Origin: Primulina eburnea
Taxonomy: Eukaryota; Streptophyta; Magnoliopsida; Lamiales; Gesneriaceae
Assembly: GCF_022965805.1 (NCBI RefSeq)
Contig: NC_133103.1
Coordinates: 45,491,610-45,555,609 of the forward strand
Direction of reading: 5' to 3'
Length of the DNA stretch: 64,000 nt
Positions 33,432-45,411 of the stretch are shown here, piece after piece. Numbering within the stretch: the first letter of the stretch is position 1; the number at the start of each line of letters is the position of its first letter. The translations under genes were made by a program, and so were the position numbers. The notes beneath the pieces were generated by a model. That model worked only from the letters and a program-made list of their open reading frames with translations, was not told the DNA's origin and made no database searches.

Positions 33432-34674
33432 TTTGTTTTTTCTTAATTATTTTGACTTCTTTGCGTAGGATTATATTATTTTCGAAATAAGAATTTTCGA
33501 ATCTTTTAAAAAAAACTTTAAATCCAAAAATAGTTATATTAAAAAACTTATTTTATCCGAAATAGGAATGCTTTAAAACATGTTTTAAGGCATTATTCAT
33601 CCTTTTTCAAAGAGGATCTAAAGATCTGTTGCACAATTCCAGTGCAATTTTTCCAATAATTTGAATAGACTCTCTATCCCAAAGTAAGAAAATTGCATTT
33701 ACAGTACTGTCTACAACTCTAACTAAAACTATAAATTTTTTTTATAGATATTTTAGGTAAATAAATCAGAAAAAAATCGAATAAAGAAGCAGAGTCCCTT
33801 GTACATAAAACATACCTCATATTTCCCGTTGTATCAAATTTGTCGCACTTTTCACGGTAAAATTTATCACCCACCACAATCATCTTCTTGGGACATTTTT
33901 TACATGACAAATACCACCAACTTCCATAAAATTCAACAGATACAATTCTTGCATAAACCCAAAAACTCCCCATCTGGAAATAGAAAAATAACTTAAGCAA
34001 GTATCAATTGTATATACTGAAATGAACAAAAATTTTGAGTGAAACTCTTATTAATAAAAAGAATATAAAAAATATACCTCATTATTTTGCGAAACTTGTT
34101 CTATGGTCCTGAAAATGTCCTTCGCATTCGAAAGTTCTTTCATGATATTTGGGGCAGATTTCATTGAAATGGTGCTAATTGAATTTGTTGGGGTCTTGCA
34201 ATCAGAATTCATCCCAAAATGGAAATGTTAAAAGAATTCAATAATGACAAAAGATAAATTAAATTATAAACAAAAAGAAGTAAATTTAAAATACCCGTTT
34301 CAAAATTCAAGAAATTCAGCTAAGTTTCCATTTATTATCATTTTGGTAAAAAAATGTACTTTGAACTCGCACTTCACCCATAAATCGTCTTCCACGACAC
34401 ATTTGAAGAATCACAACAACAGTTCATCACCGACAGTGCCCAAATATGTCATGATTTCATCAACAAAGTTTCCCCACAAAGTACATAGTAATTTGTTGTT
34501 TCTCACAAACAATAAATATATAATTTGAAATGCCAAAAATTAGTTTGCACATAAAATATGAAAATAAGATAAATGGTGGTTACTCTAAATCTTCAATGCC
34601 AAATCGAGAAGTTTTGTAGCACGTCCACTAATTTCTTTATTTTGAGGTGAATCTCTTGGTATTATTTTTCCAAT

Positions 34675-35486
34675 TGTTGGAATTTTGATGCTTAATGAAT
34701 GAAAATTAAGCAAGTAAATCAATGTGTTTGATTTGGAAAAATTCGAAAAGAAAAACGAAGCTTAATGAACGAATATTAAGTTCGATTGTTCTGAATAAAA
34801 CTCGAAAGAGTTCATCATATGTTGAAAGAACATAAATCGAGTAGTCGGAACGTGTAAGGGACGGAAAAGAAAGAAAAAAAAAAAAAGAGGCTCGGTGAAC
34901 AGTGCCATGCACGCGGCCGCGCGGGCATGCGCGCAGCCGCGCGCGCGCGCCTGCCGAGACAGTGGCAGGCGCGCGGCCGCGCGTGTCTGCGCGCAGCCGC
35001 GCGCGCCTGCCGAGTGCTCTCGGCAGGCGCTGCCGAGCGCTGCTCGGCAGCGTGCGCACGGACGCGTCCCTTCGAAATTTTTCTGACATTTTTTCATTCC
35101 TTTGGCATTGTTTGATGCTTGTGGTCAGTTACAAGTGCCAAGGGACACCCCTATGATTGAAAGATCATGTCTCTTACATGGAAAACATTAAATGCATGAT
35201 TATTTGAAAATCAAAACCACTTTTAACATACAAGCATAAGCATATTCTCCTTCTTCCTTTCTTCTTCAAGAGAGAGTTCATCCATTTCTTTGTGAAAGAA
35301 CTTGAATATTTGAGTGCTCATTATTCAAGTGTTGTAGTTGTATCTTGGGAGAAGATTGCCACAAACTCTAGCACATTGTGAGGGCAAATTCTTCTTAAGG
35401 AGAAAGTGTTCAACACTTGCCTCTACAAAGCCATTTTCACTGTTTTCTTCTTGCTTTCCCTCATATTTTGAATACCCCAAACAACA
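34675..35486 (+). repeat. 5' LTR of the copia element
   Basis: 812 bases. It contains a very GC-rich, CpG-dense palindromic tract at about 34903-35068 made of GCGCGC, GGCCGC and CTGCCGAG units. Open frames across this tract are compositional, not genes. Confidence 0.95.
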
Positions 35487-35534
35487 ATCTTAAGAAGAAT
35501 TTCGGATTTTTGATTATTTGCAAGAAGAATCTCA

Positions 35535-38500
35535 ATGGCATCATCATCTACAACACCACATCCAACTATTGCACAAGGAGAAAAACCAGAAAAATTTTCT
35601 GGTGCAGATTTCAAAAAATGGCAACAAAAGATGCTTTTCTATCTCACAACCTTGAGTTTCTCAAGGTTCTTGAAGGAGGATCCTCCCACCGTTGCTGAAA
35701 ACGAGATTGATGCGGAAGGGATGAGTTTAAGCGAATCTTTACAAGTTGCTGCTATGATCGAGAAATTCCCTCCATTGCGGAAGGATTTCAAGAACTATTT
35801 GAAGAATAAAAGAAAGGATATGAGATTGGAGAATCTCATTGTAAGATTGAGGATAGAAGAGGACAGCAAGAGCACCGAAGCCAAGGCAAGTGGAATGGCA
35901 GCAAAGGTGAACCTTGTTGAAACAAGTTTCAAAGGGAAGAAGAGAAAGTTTGAAAAGCAACCACAACAAGGCCAACAACCACCAAACAAGAAGAAGTTCA
36001 AAGGCACTGGCTATAACTGCGGAAAACTAAATCACATGGCTAAGGATTGTAGGAGGCCAAAGAAGGGAAATCCTCAAGCCAACGTAGTTCAAGAAAGGTC
36101 GGTACCATTTGATTTTTCTCAACTTGACTTGTCTGCAGTTCTTTTAGAAGCAAACTTGGTTGAAAACCCCAACGAGTGGTGGGTTGATACGGGAGCAACT
36201 CGACACATATGCTCCAACAAAGGGATGTTCTCCACATACACTCCATCGACCGGGAGAAAACTTTACATGGGGAACTCCGCTACATCTGAGGTGGTGGGCA
36301 CCGGCAATGTCGTACTGAAGATGACATCGGGTTTGCAAGTAACCCTTGTTGATGTACTTCATGTACCGGACATAAGAAAGAACCTCGTGTCGGGGTCTCT
36401 GTTGGTCAAACACGGGTTTAGACTAGTATTTGAGTCTAACAAGGTTATATTGACAAAGAATGGTCATTTTATTGGAAAAGGATATCTCGATGAGAACCTT
36501 TTCAAGTTGAATGTAATGGCTTTAAGCCAAAATGTTGTTGAAAGTAATAAAGGAAAAAGTTCTATTTACTTGCTTGAGTGTTCTCATTTATGGCATGTTC
36601 GTTTAGGACACGTAAATTTTAATACCTTGCAACGTTTAATGAAACTTGAATTATTGCCTAAACACAACGTCGATCCAACACACAAATGCGAGATATGTGT
36701 TGAAGCAAAAATGACCAAAGCGCCTTACCACTCGATTGAAAGATGTACTACTCCTCTAGAACTAATACACACCGATCTTGGTGATTTAAAGTTTGTACAA
36801 ACTAGAGGAGGAAAAAGATACTACGTGACATTCATTGATGATAATACAAGGTACTGTTACGTATATCTTTTGAGGTCAAAAGATGAAGCTCTTGAAGCAT
36901 TCAAATGTTATAAGACCGAAGTTGAGAATCAACTAGGCAAACAAATAAAGAGAGTTCGAAGCGATAGAGGGGGCGAATACGGAGCACCGTTTGATGAATT
37001 CTGCACATCTGTGGGCATAATTCATGAGACCACTGCTCCTTATTCACCACAATCAAATGGAATTGCCAAAAGAAAGAATCGAACTCTGAAAGACATGATG
37101 AATGCTATGTTAATAAGTTCAGGACTGACCCAAAACTTGTGGGGGGAAGCAATACTATCGGCTAATCACATCCTGAACAAGATACCCCACAAGAAAAATG
37201 ACAAGTCACCTTATGAATTGTGGAAAGGTCACAAACCTTCCTACAAGTACCTTAAAGTGTGGGGGTGTCTAGCTAAGGTTGAAATACCAAAGCCTAAACA
37301 AGAGCGGATTGGACCAAAGACGGTCGACTGCATATTCATCGGATATGCACATAATAGTAGTGCCTATAGGTTTATAGTGCACAAATCTGAAAATGCAGAA
37401 ATGAATACGGGCATGACAATTGAATCAAGAAATGCAGTATTTTTTGAAAATATATTTACTTGTAAAGAAAGGAAAGAAAATGGTTCTAGCAAGCGAAAAC
37501 TTGAGACGGAAAATGAAGGTCAAGTACCTACACATGATCCAACTCTAAATGAAAATGCTATACCATTGGAAAGCTCTTCAAAGGAGCAAGAGCCAAGAAG
37601 AAGCAAAAGGGCTAGGATCTCAAAGTCCTTTGGTCCAGACTTCCATACTTTTATGTTGGAGAATGAACCAAAGAACATACAAGATGCTCTGGCTAGCCCC
37701 GACGCTCCTTATTGGAAAGAATCCATCAACTCAGAAATGGATTCCATTTTGCAAAACCATACTTGGGAACTAGTGGATCTTCCACCAGGTACCAAGCCAT
37801 TGGGATGCAAATGGATATTGAAAAAGAAAAAGAGAGTTGATGGAAGTATTGAAAAATACAAAGCCAGGCTTGTGGCCAAAGGATATAGACAAAGAGAAGG
37901 TCATGATTTCTTCGACACGTATTCACCAGTTTCAAGAATAACATCCATTCGTGTACTCATTGCTATCGCAGCTTTGCATAACCTTGAGATACATCAAATG
38001 GATGTCAAAACGGCATTCTTAAATGGTGAACTTGAAGAAGAAATATATATGGATCAACCTGAAGGCTTTGTTGTTAAAGGACAAGAAAGAAAGGTCTGTC
38101 GCTTAATTAAGTCTCTATACGGACTTAAACAAGCGCCCAAGCAATGGCACGAAAAATTTGACAAAGTGGTATTGTCAAATGGATTTAAGATTAATGAGTG
38201 TGACAAATGTGTTTACATTAAAGGCACTCGAGAATCTTATGTGATGATATGTCTATATGTGGATGACATGCTAATAATGGGGAATAACCAAGAGTTGATT
38301 AAGGGTACAAAGAAAATGTTGACGAAACATTTTGATATGAAAGATATGGGTATTGCTGATGTAATTCTAGGGATTAAAATCTTTAGAACTCCAGAAGCAA
38401 TAGTCCTATCTCAGTCTCATTATGTAGAAACAGTGTTAAAGAAGTTTAACACTTATGACTCTACCCCAGTAAAAACGCCTTTAGACGTGAATGTTCATTT

Positions 38501-39206
38501 GGCGAAGAATAGTGGAGAACCAGTTTTCCAATTGGAATACTCCAAAATTATTGGAAGCCTTATGTACATCACTAACTGTACTAGACCTGACATCGCTTGT
38601 GCGGTTAACAAGTTAAGTCGGTATACAAGTAATCCTAGTAATGCACATTGGAAGGCGTTGACAAGGGTGTTTAGATATTTAAAGCACACCTCAGAATATG
38701 GACTCAGTTACACAAGATATCCTGCAGTACTTGAAGGATACTGTGATGCAAATTGGATTTCTGACACCAATGACTCCAAATCCACTAGTGGCTATGTATT
38801 TAGCATTGGTGGAGGAGCAGTCTCTCGGAGGTCAACGAAACAAACTTGCATTGCAAGATCTACTATGGAATCAGAGTTCATAGCGCTAGATAAAGCTGCA
38901 GAAGAAGCTGAGTGGCTGCGCAACTTTCTAGAGGACATTCCATGTTGGACAAGTTCAGTGCCAGCAATCATGATACATTGCGACAGTTAGTCGGCAATTG
39001 CAAGGGCACAAAACAGTATGTATAATGGCAAGTCTCGACACATTCGTCGAAGACATAATACTGTGCGACAGTTGATCTCTAATGGAGTTATATCTGTTGA
39101 TTATATTAAATCAAAGGATAACTTAGCGGATCCGCTTACAAAAGCATTAAATAGAGATCAAATGTACTGTCTGTCAAAAGGAATGGGTTTAAAACCTACC
39201 AAATAA
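35535..39206 (+). pseudogene. Copia gag-pol polyprotein with inactivating changes
   Basis: One frame of 1223 codons broken only by TAG at 38988-38990 (codon 1152), where relatives have Gln (CDSQSA). Order: gag from [20 protein letters not shown]; zinc knuckle with the first Cys replaced by Gly (residue 159, [14 protein letters not shown]); protease ([12 protein letters not shown]); integrase with the HHCC region and Asp residues of LIHTDLGDL and RSDRGGEYG; reverse transcriptase with YVDD at 908-911; RNase H with ESEFIAL, tail SKDNLADPLTKAL. The third integrase catalytic residue, Glu of the usual NG-(V/I)-AERKNRTL motif, is Lys (residue 512). Gag also lacks about 85 residues between NEIDAE and GMSLSES compared with relatives. 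Several lesions in a near-complete frame fit a copy mobilised in trans or mutated soon after insertion. Confidence 0.95.
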
Positions 39207-39741
39207 AGTTTTCATAGTGGCAACCCAACCTTGTAGATTGGAGATCCCAAGATCTTGGTTCAATGGGACAACTAAATTATGAAAACTTGTGGAATCACTC
39301 CTCATTCCTAAGACGATGAGTGAAGTTGCCTACAAAGGTAGTGACGTTAAGTATTGTACTTTTAATGATTCCGTTGCTTGCAAAAGCGGGGTAAGTAGGA
39401 TACCCTTTTACAAGGAGATCACCTATGTACGTGTGAGGACGGGCCGCCTCGATGAAACACGTATGAAGCCAAGATGTGTTCCATGGCCAAAACGGACACA
39501 ACCGATAAAACAAAATGGAAATGGAAGAAAGGTTGTCTTGTGGGTACAGTTGTCTGGTTTTACATGAACCGCCAAGAAGTTCAAGACATCACGTTCACTT
39601 CGTGGCCTAGTAAATCCGATTGTATTCCACTAGGGAAGGTTCAAAGCCAAAAGCCACCTCTCCTGATGAGATAATTTTTCGTATATACCCTCTCTTATGC
39701 ATCACGAGCATTCATGCATTAATTTCATTCATGTGGGGGAT

Positions 39742-40486
39742 TGTTGGAATTTTGATGCTTAATGAATGAAAATTAAGCAAGTAAATCAATGTGTTTGATT
39801 TGGAAAAATTCGAAAAGAAAAACGAAGCTTAATGAACGAATATTAAGTTCGATTGTTCTGAATAAAACTCGAAAGAGTTCATCATATGTTGAAAAAACAT
39901 AAATCGAGTAGTCGGAACGTGTAAGGGACGGAAAAGAAAGAAAAAAAAAAAGAGAGGCTCGGTGAACAGTGCCATGCGCGCGGCCGCGCGGGCATGCGCG
40001 CAGCCGCGCGCGCCTGCCGAGACAGTGGCAGGCGCGCGAGCGCTCGGCAGCACGCGCACGGACGCGTCCCTTCGAAATTTTTCTGACATTTTTTCATTCT
40101 TTTGGCATTGTTTGATGCTTGTGGTCAGTTACAAGTGCCAAGGGACACCCCTATGATTGAAAGATCATGTCTCTTACATGGAAAACATTAAATGCATGAT
40201 TATTTGAAAATCAAAACCACTTTTAACATACAAGCATAAGCATATTCTCCTTCTTCCTTTCTTCTTCAAGAGAGAGTTCATCCATTTCTTTGTGAAAGAA
40301 CTTGAATATTTGTGTGCTCATTATTCAAGTGTTGTAGTTGTATCTTGGGAGAAGATTGCCACAAACTCTAGCACATTGTGAGGGCAAATTCTTCTTAAGG
40401 AGAAAGTGTTCAACACTTGCCTCTACAAAGCCATTTTCATTGTTTTCTTCTTGCTTTCCCTCATATTTTGAATACCCCAAACAACA
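39742..40486 (+). repeat. 3' LTR of the copia element
   Basis: 745 bases, nearly identical to the 5' LTR but about 67 bases shorter, the difference lying in the GC-rich palindromic tract (about 39974-40064). Confidence 0.95.
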
Positions 40487-40905
40487 CCAATGACATCTAG
40501 AAATAAATAAATAAAAATTAGAAGTAAACATAAAAATAATAAAAAAAACCTGATAGATCCCTAAGTAAATAAATAAAAAAAATCAGCTTATCAAAAAGTT
40601 CATTCTCATCAATGACATTTGCTTTCTTCAAATCTCTAAAGCTTTTGAATTCAAATATACTTGATGAAAAAGTATCATCAAAAATCTCGCAGACATTAGT
40701 TTTATTCATAAACATGATTTTGTATTTATGTGTTGTTGTCTTGTATTTCGGACGATTATCTGGAACAATTATGTTTTTAATTGCAAAAAGATGATCTTCT
40801 TTCAGAATTGGTTTCATTTTCTATATGAGGCCTTCTTTTATTGTTGCATGAATGCACGAACCCTAACAAAATGGAGAGAATCTATATATTATATTTAATT
40901 GTTTT

Positions 40906-43137
40906 GAGGATTTCAATATCAAATATAAGAAAATTTGTTATCTCCTGATCATGAAAGATGAATTCGAAAATAGGTCCACTGTTTCCATATGGAGGAAGAT
41001 CGTAACAATGAATCAGTCGTAGTTTGAACGTCCACTGCCAGGTTGAAGGTTCCACTTCACGAACATAACCGAATAAAGGGGCCATTAGGGTATGAAAGAC
41101 TTATTGGCTACAAAATGAATTTGAGCACGGTTTTGGAATTTGGCAGCGTATTTGTAATCTGGCTGTTGTGTGTGATGATAATATATCATGCAAATTTATA
41201 TATGTATTTATAGATTAAAAAAACATTAGTTTTAAATTAAAAAAAATGGCTTCAAACGAAGCAAAATTTTTGGAACATGTGTCAAATTTCAGAATTCAGA
41301 TGTAAATTTTAATTTTATTTGGTTTTTAATTCCGACTTGTAATAGGTTTATAATTCCCAGAAGGGAATTTAATTTTTGGATTTGAAATTTGAAAGTAATT
41401 TAATTTTGTTTGTTATTCCTAGAAGAGATTCAATTTTCAAGTATTATACATACACATACATTAATATATAGTTTTAATAATGAATTAAATATCTTTAATC
41501 ATTTATTATAATAACATTTCTCGATTATTTCCTTTTTTAGAATGTCTATTTAGATGATAAATTACTTAAAATAGCAGATAACTCTGTTTTTATATATATA
41601 GATAATCGTATATATATTTGTTATAAATAATGTAGTTAACTCTCCTACGAAATATTATATTCTTGTTGTCGCACGTCGAGACATGGATTATCTTAATTTG
41701 AGACAGATAGCAAGTTCCATCATCTATGATTCCATTGATGAAAAGAGTTACAATAAGATTATCTGATGTTGCATTTCATGGGTGAAACGATCTCACTTTA
41801 AACGGGTGAATTTGAAATTAAATATATGAATATTTTTTAGAGGATTTCAATATCAAATATAAACAAATATCAAATATAAGAAAATTTGTACCTCCTGATC
41901 ATGGAAGATGCATTCGAAAGTAGGTCCACTGTTTCCATATTGAGGAAGATCGTAACAACGAATTAGTCGTAATTTGGAAGCCCACTGCCAGGTTGAAGGT
42001 TACACTTCATGAACATAATTGAATAAATGGACCATTAGGGTATCAAAGACATATTGGCTACAAAATGAATTTGAGCACGGTCTTGGAATTTGGCAGAGTA
42101 TTTGTAATCTGGCTGTTGTGTGTGATGATAATATATCATGCAAATTTATATATGTATTTATAGATTAAAAAAGCATTAGTTTTAAAACGATTTCAAACGA
42201 AGCAAAATTTTTGGAACATGTGTCAAATTTCAGAATTCATATGTAAATTTTTGTATTTGGTTTTTTATTCCGACTTGTATTAGCTAGGTTTATAATTCCC
42301 AGAAGGGAATTTAATTTTTGGATTTGAAATTTGTAATGTAATTTAATTTGGTTTGTTATTCCTAGAAGAGATTCAATTTTCAAGTATTATACATACACAT
42401 ACATTAATATACAGTTTAATAAGGAATTAAATATCTTTCATCATTTATTATAATAACATTCTCGATTATTTCTTTTTTTAGAATGTCTATTTAGATGGGA
42501 AATTACTTAAAATAGCAGACAACTCTGCTTTTATATATACATATATATATAATCGTATATATATTTGTTATAAATAATGTAGTTAACTCTCCTAAGAAAT
42601 ATTAAATTCTTGTTGTCGTACGTCGAGACATGGATTATCTTAATTTGAGACAGATAGCAAGTTCCATCATCTATGATTCCATTGATGAAAAGAGTTACAA
42701 TAAGATTATCTGTTGTTGCATTTCATGGGTGAAGCGATCTCACTTTAAAATTTCGGGTGAACTTGAAATTAGATATAAGAATTTTTTTTAGAGGATTTCA
42801 ATATCAAATATAAGAAAATTTGTACCTCCTGATCATGAAAGATGCATTGGAAAGTAGGTCCACTGTTTCCATATGGAGGAAGATCGTAACAACGATTTAG
42901 CTGTAGTTTGAAAGCCATATATGTATTTATAGACTAAAAAACATTATTTTTAAATTATTAATAAACGATTTCAAACGAAGCAAAATTTTTGGAACATGTG
43001 TCAAATTTCAGAATTCATATGTAAATTTTAATTTGTATTTGGTTTTTAATTCCGACTTGTATTAGCTAGGTTTATAATTCCCATAAGGGAATTTAATTTT
43101 TAGATTTGAAATTTGAAATGTAATTTAATTTGGTTTG

Positions 43138-43179
<42 letters not shown>

Positions 43180-43400
43180 ATCGTATATACATTTGTTATA
43201 AATAATGTAGTTAACTCTGCTACGAAATATTATATTCTTGTTGTCGCACGTCGAGACATGTATTATCCTAATTTGAGACAGATCGCAAGTTCCATCATCT
43301 ATGATTCCATTGATGAAAAGAGTTACAATAAGATTATCTGATGTTGCATTTCATGGGTGAAGCGATCTCACTTTAAATTCAGGTGAATTTGAAATTAATC
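40906..43400 (-). repeat. Tandem triplication of RPA-like first exon and upstream region
   Basis: Three head-to-tail units begin with GAGGATTTCAATATCAAATA at 40906, 41839 and 42791; the first two are about 930-950 bases. Unit 3 is shortened to about 610 bases by loss of the exon body. Each unit carries, on the minus strand, the start of the RPA-like exon and then upstream AT-rich DNA including CGTCGAGACATGGATTATC. The exons in units 2 and 3 are decayed. In units 2 and 3 a splice donor GTAC follows the exon, but in unit 1 it is changed. Confidence 0.9.
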
Positions 43401-43717
43401 ACAAGAATTAGTAAATATGACTAAATTAACTAAAAATGAATTTGAAATTCACGTAATTTTAATTGTCTGAACAAGTTAAACTGATTTGAAACGACTTAGA
43501 TCCAAACACAATATGATATAATATGGAAGTTTAATCGTCCGAACAAGTTAAATTGATTTCAAACATAACTAATTTTACTAGAGATAACAATATAATTTTT
43601 TTTCGTTGAATGCATTTTTGGTTCTATATTTGCTATTTTGATTCTATATATGATTAAATTTCAGTTTTGTTTATCATTTTTTTAAAAATCTATTCTTTTT
43701 CTCATGATCATATCAGC
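43401..43717. other. AT-rich stretch between Helitron repeats and the hAT element
   Basis: Nothing recognised; may contain the Helitron 5' end. Confidence 0.45.
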
Positions 43718-44830
43718 TAGACCTGGCCAAAGTCAGGTCTGACCCGAGCCTGAACCGGAACTAGCCCGTGGTCAATGGGTCGATTAACCGGATTAACGGG
43801 TTTGACCCAGAACCGTGGCCGAAACTACCCTAAGTCGGCCCGGTTACAATTTATGGCTAAAAACTCGTGACCTGCCTAGTTGGACGGGTCTGACCCGACG
43901 GGTCGGACAATACTTGCTGGTTCAAATCGGACCAAAATTGGTGAGTTGACCGTTGCAAAATAAATTTCCGGTTTTTCTCATATTTTTCACACAATTTTCT
44001 CTCAATCTCTAATTCACAATTCTTTCTTGATTATAAAGTTATCGAGTTCGAGCATCCCCATTTCCTTCATTCAATGTCGTTATCTATGATCTTGATTTTT
44101 TTGATGAGGAACATCAAGAACGAAAACAAGAGGTTCATCAAACACATCATCATCAAAGTCAAGAAAGTACAAACAATCCGATATCTTCACCAAACATTTC
44201 AAAAATGTGACGCTTTCCTCCGGTGATATCCAAGCCAAATGCAAATATTGTTCGAAAACTTAAAAATTTCAACAAGAATGCGCTTTTGGAACTTTAAAGT
44301 GGCACGCCGAGAAAAATCATCATGTGGAAATTGGTAGTGATCGTTCTCAAACTCAAATTCTTACAGTCTCTTCACAATCGGGTAATGATTCTCAACTTTT
44401 TAATTTTTTGAAGCTAAATTTAGAGAAAAAACGGCTAAATCTTGTGTGGTTGAATAACTTTCTTTTAGTTTTAATAGTAAACTATCTTTTGAAAATTGGC
44501 TTCTACATTGCAAACCTTAAATTAGACATATCTAACGAAATACACTCAAATGCGCAATTAAAAAATTAGTCGTTGCACAAAAAAATAAATTAAAAGAATT
44601 TGTTAGTTTAAATAATAAAGTGTGAGGCCCGGGGCCGAAGAGGGCGGGGGGTGATCGCCGGTGCCATCAGTTGCACAGACAATGAGCGGCTCCTAGCAAG
44701 TTCTAGGTGGAGGGAACATAAATGAACCGACCCACATGGGAATGAGAGGGATCCCGAGACTGTTCAATGTAATGGACTGTATAGTTGAAGAGGCCTTAAA
44801 AGATTTGATTGATACTACTCATATCACGAA

Positions 44831-44943
44831 GGTGCATCTTCTTTTAGGTAGCTCATCACATAAGAACTCCAAAGTTAAGCGTGCTTGACTTGGGGCAATT
44901 TTGGGATAGGTGACCTCCTAAGAAGTTTCCTAGGGTGCGTGTG
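44831..44943 (+). other. 5S rRNA-like segment in the Cassandra 5' LTR
   Basis: AAGAACTCCAAAGTTAAGCG and the following TGCTTG match the 5S A-box region; GGATAGGTGACCTCCTAAG matches the C-box region with changes. It supplies internal Pol III promoter elements in the family; it is not a genuine 5S gene. Confidence 0.9.
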
Positions 44944-45298
44944 AGTGAGAACATAAGCACGATGGAAAGACTCGTCTTGGTACAGTGAGGACAGTCGTCA
45001 AATCTGGGGCGTTAGAAGTGGTATTAGAGCCGACCTCTCTTAATACGGTGTGGTTCGGGGACGAACCAAGCGGAAGCTGGTGGGCATGTGAGGCTCGGGG
45101 CCGACGAGGACGGGGCGTGATCGCCAGTGTCATCAGTTGCACGGACAATGAGCGGCTCTTGACAGGCTTCTAGGTGGAGGGAACATGAATGAACCGACCC
45201 ACACGAAAATGAGAGGGATTCCGAGACTGTTCAATGTAATAGACTGTACAGTTGAAGAGGGCTTAAAAGATTTGATTGGTACTACTCATATCACGAAG

Positions 45299-45411
45299 GT
45301 GCATCTTTTTTTCGGTAGCTCATCACATAAGAACTCCAAAGTAAAGCGTGCTTGACTTGGGGCAATTTTGGGATGGGTGACCTCCTGGGAAGTTTCCTAG
45401 GGTGCGTGTGA
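45299..45411 (+). other. 5S rRNA-like segment in the Cassandra 3' LTR
   Basis: The copy here keeps GGATGGGTGACCTCCTGGGA intact (C box), while the A box reads AAGTAAAGCGTGCTTG. Confidence 0.9.

Larger units (their letters stand above)
34675..40486 (+). mobile_element. Copia-type LTR retrotransposon, recent but inactivated
   Basis: LTRs at 34675-35486 (812 bases) and 39742-40486 (745 bases) run from TGTTGGAATTTTGATGC to CCCCAAACAACA. The exact 5-base target duplication CCAAT lies at 34670-34674 and 40487-40491. A purine tract ATGTGGGGGAT precedes the 3' LTR. Apart from a GC-rich length difference the LTRs look almost identical, so the insertion is young. It landed in the Helitron RPA-like gene. 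Only 48 bases separate the 5' LTR from the gag start, and no initiator tRNA-Met primer-binding site is visible. Confidence 0.97.
33719..41085 (-). pseudogene. Helitron-associated RPA-like (replication protein A large-subunit) gene, split by copia
   Basis: Read from 41085: MAPLFGYVREVEPSTWQWTF with LRLIHCYDLPPYG and GPIFEFIFHDQ (first OB-fold, 41085 to about 40940), then exon 40817-40518 with ILKEDHLFAIKNIIV and SFRDLKKANVIDE, then beyond the copia insert an eroded OB-fold near 34530-34300, and a zinc-ribbon OB-fold at 34000-33800 (FWVYARIVSVEFYGSWWYLS, CKKC, GDKFYREKCDKFDTTGN). These match plant RPA1-like proteins carried by Helitrons. Damage: the 5.8-kb copia insertion, altered donor after FIFHDQ, frame changes in the third block, and a lost Cys in the ribbon. 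RPA binds single-stranded DNA during rolling-circle replication. Confidence 0.82.
27009..43400 (-). mobile_element. Large decayed Helitron with nested insertions (approximate limits)
   Basis: The minus strand carries a Rep/helicase gene (31483 to 27009) and an RPA-like gene (41085 to about 33719), the usual gene pair of plant Helitrons, in the same orientation. A copia element (34675-40486) and a TRIM (32779-33128) were inserted later. Tandem copies of the RPA first exon extend to about 43400. Exact Helitron termini were not found, so the limits are estimates from coding content. Confidence 0.7.

Noticed and set aside
34706..35156. Several Arg/Ala-rich open frames in the copia 5' LTR
   Set aside because: They arise from the CpG-dense palindromic tract and occur on both strands and in all frames.
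40325..40531. Minus-strand open frame over the right copia LTR end
   Set aside because: Most of it is LTR sequence; the only real coding signal nearby is the RPA-like exon from 40518 upward.
44831..44943. A genuine 5S rRNA gene
   Set aside because: Diverged from 5S, embedded in an LTR, repeated in the partner LTR, and flanked by Cassandra PBS and ends.
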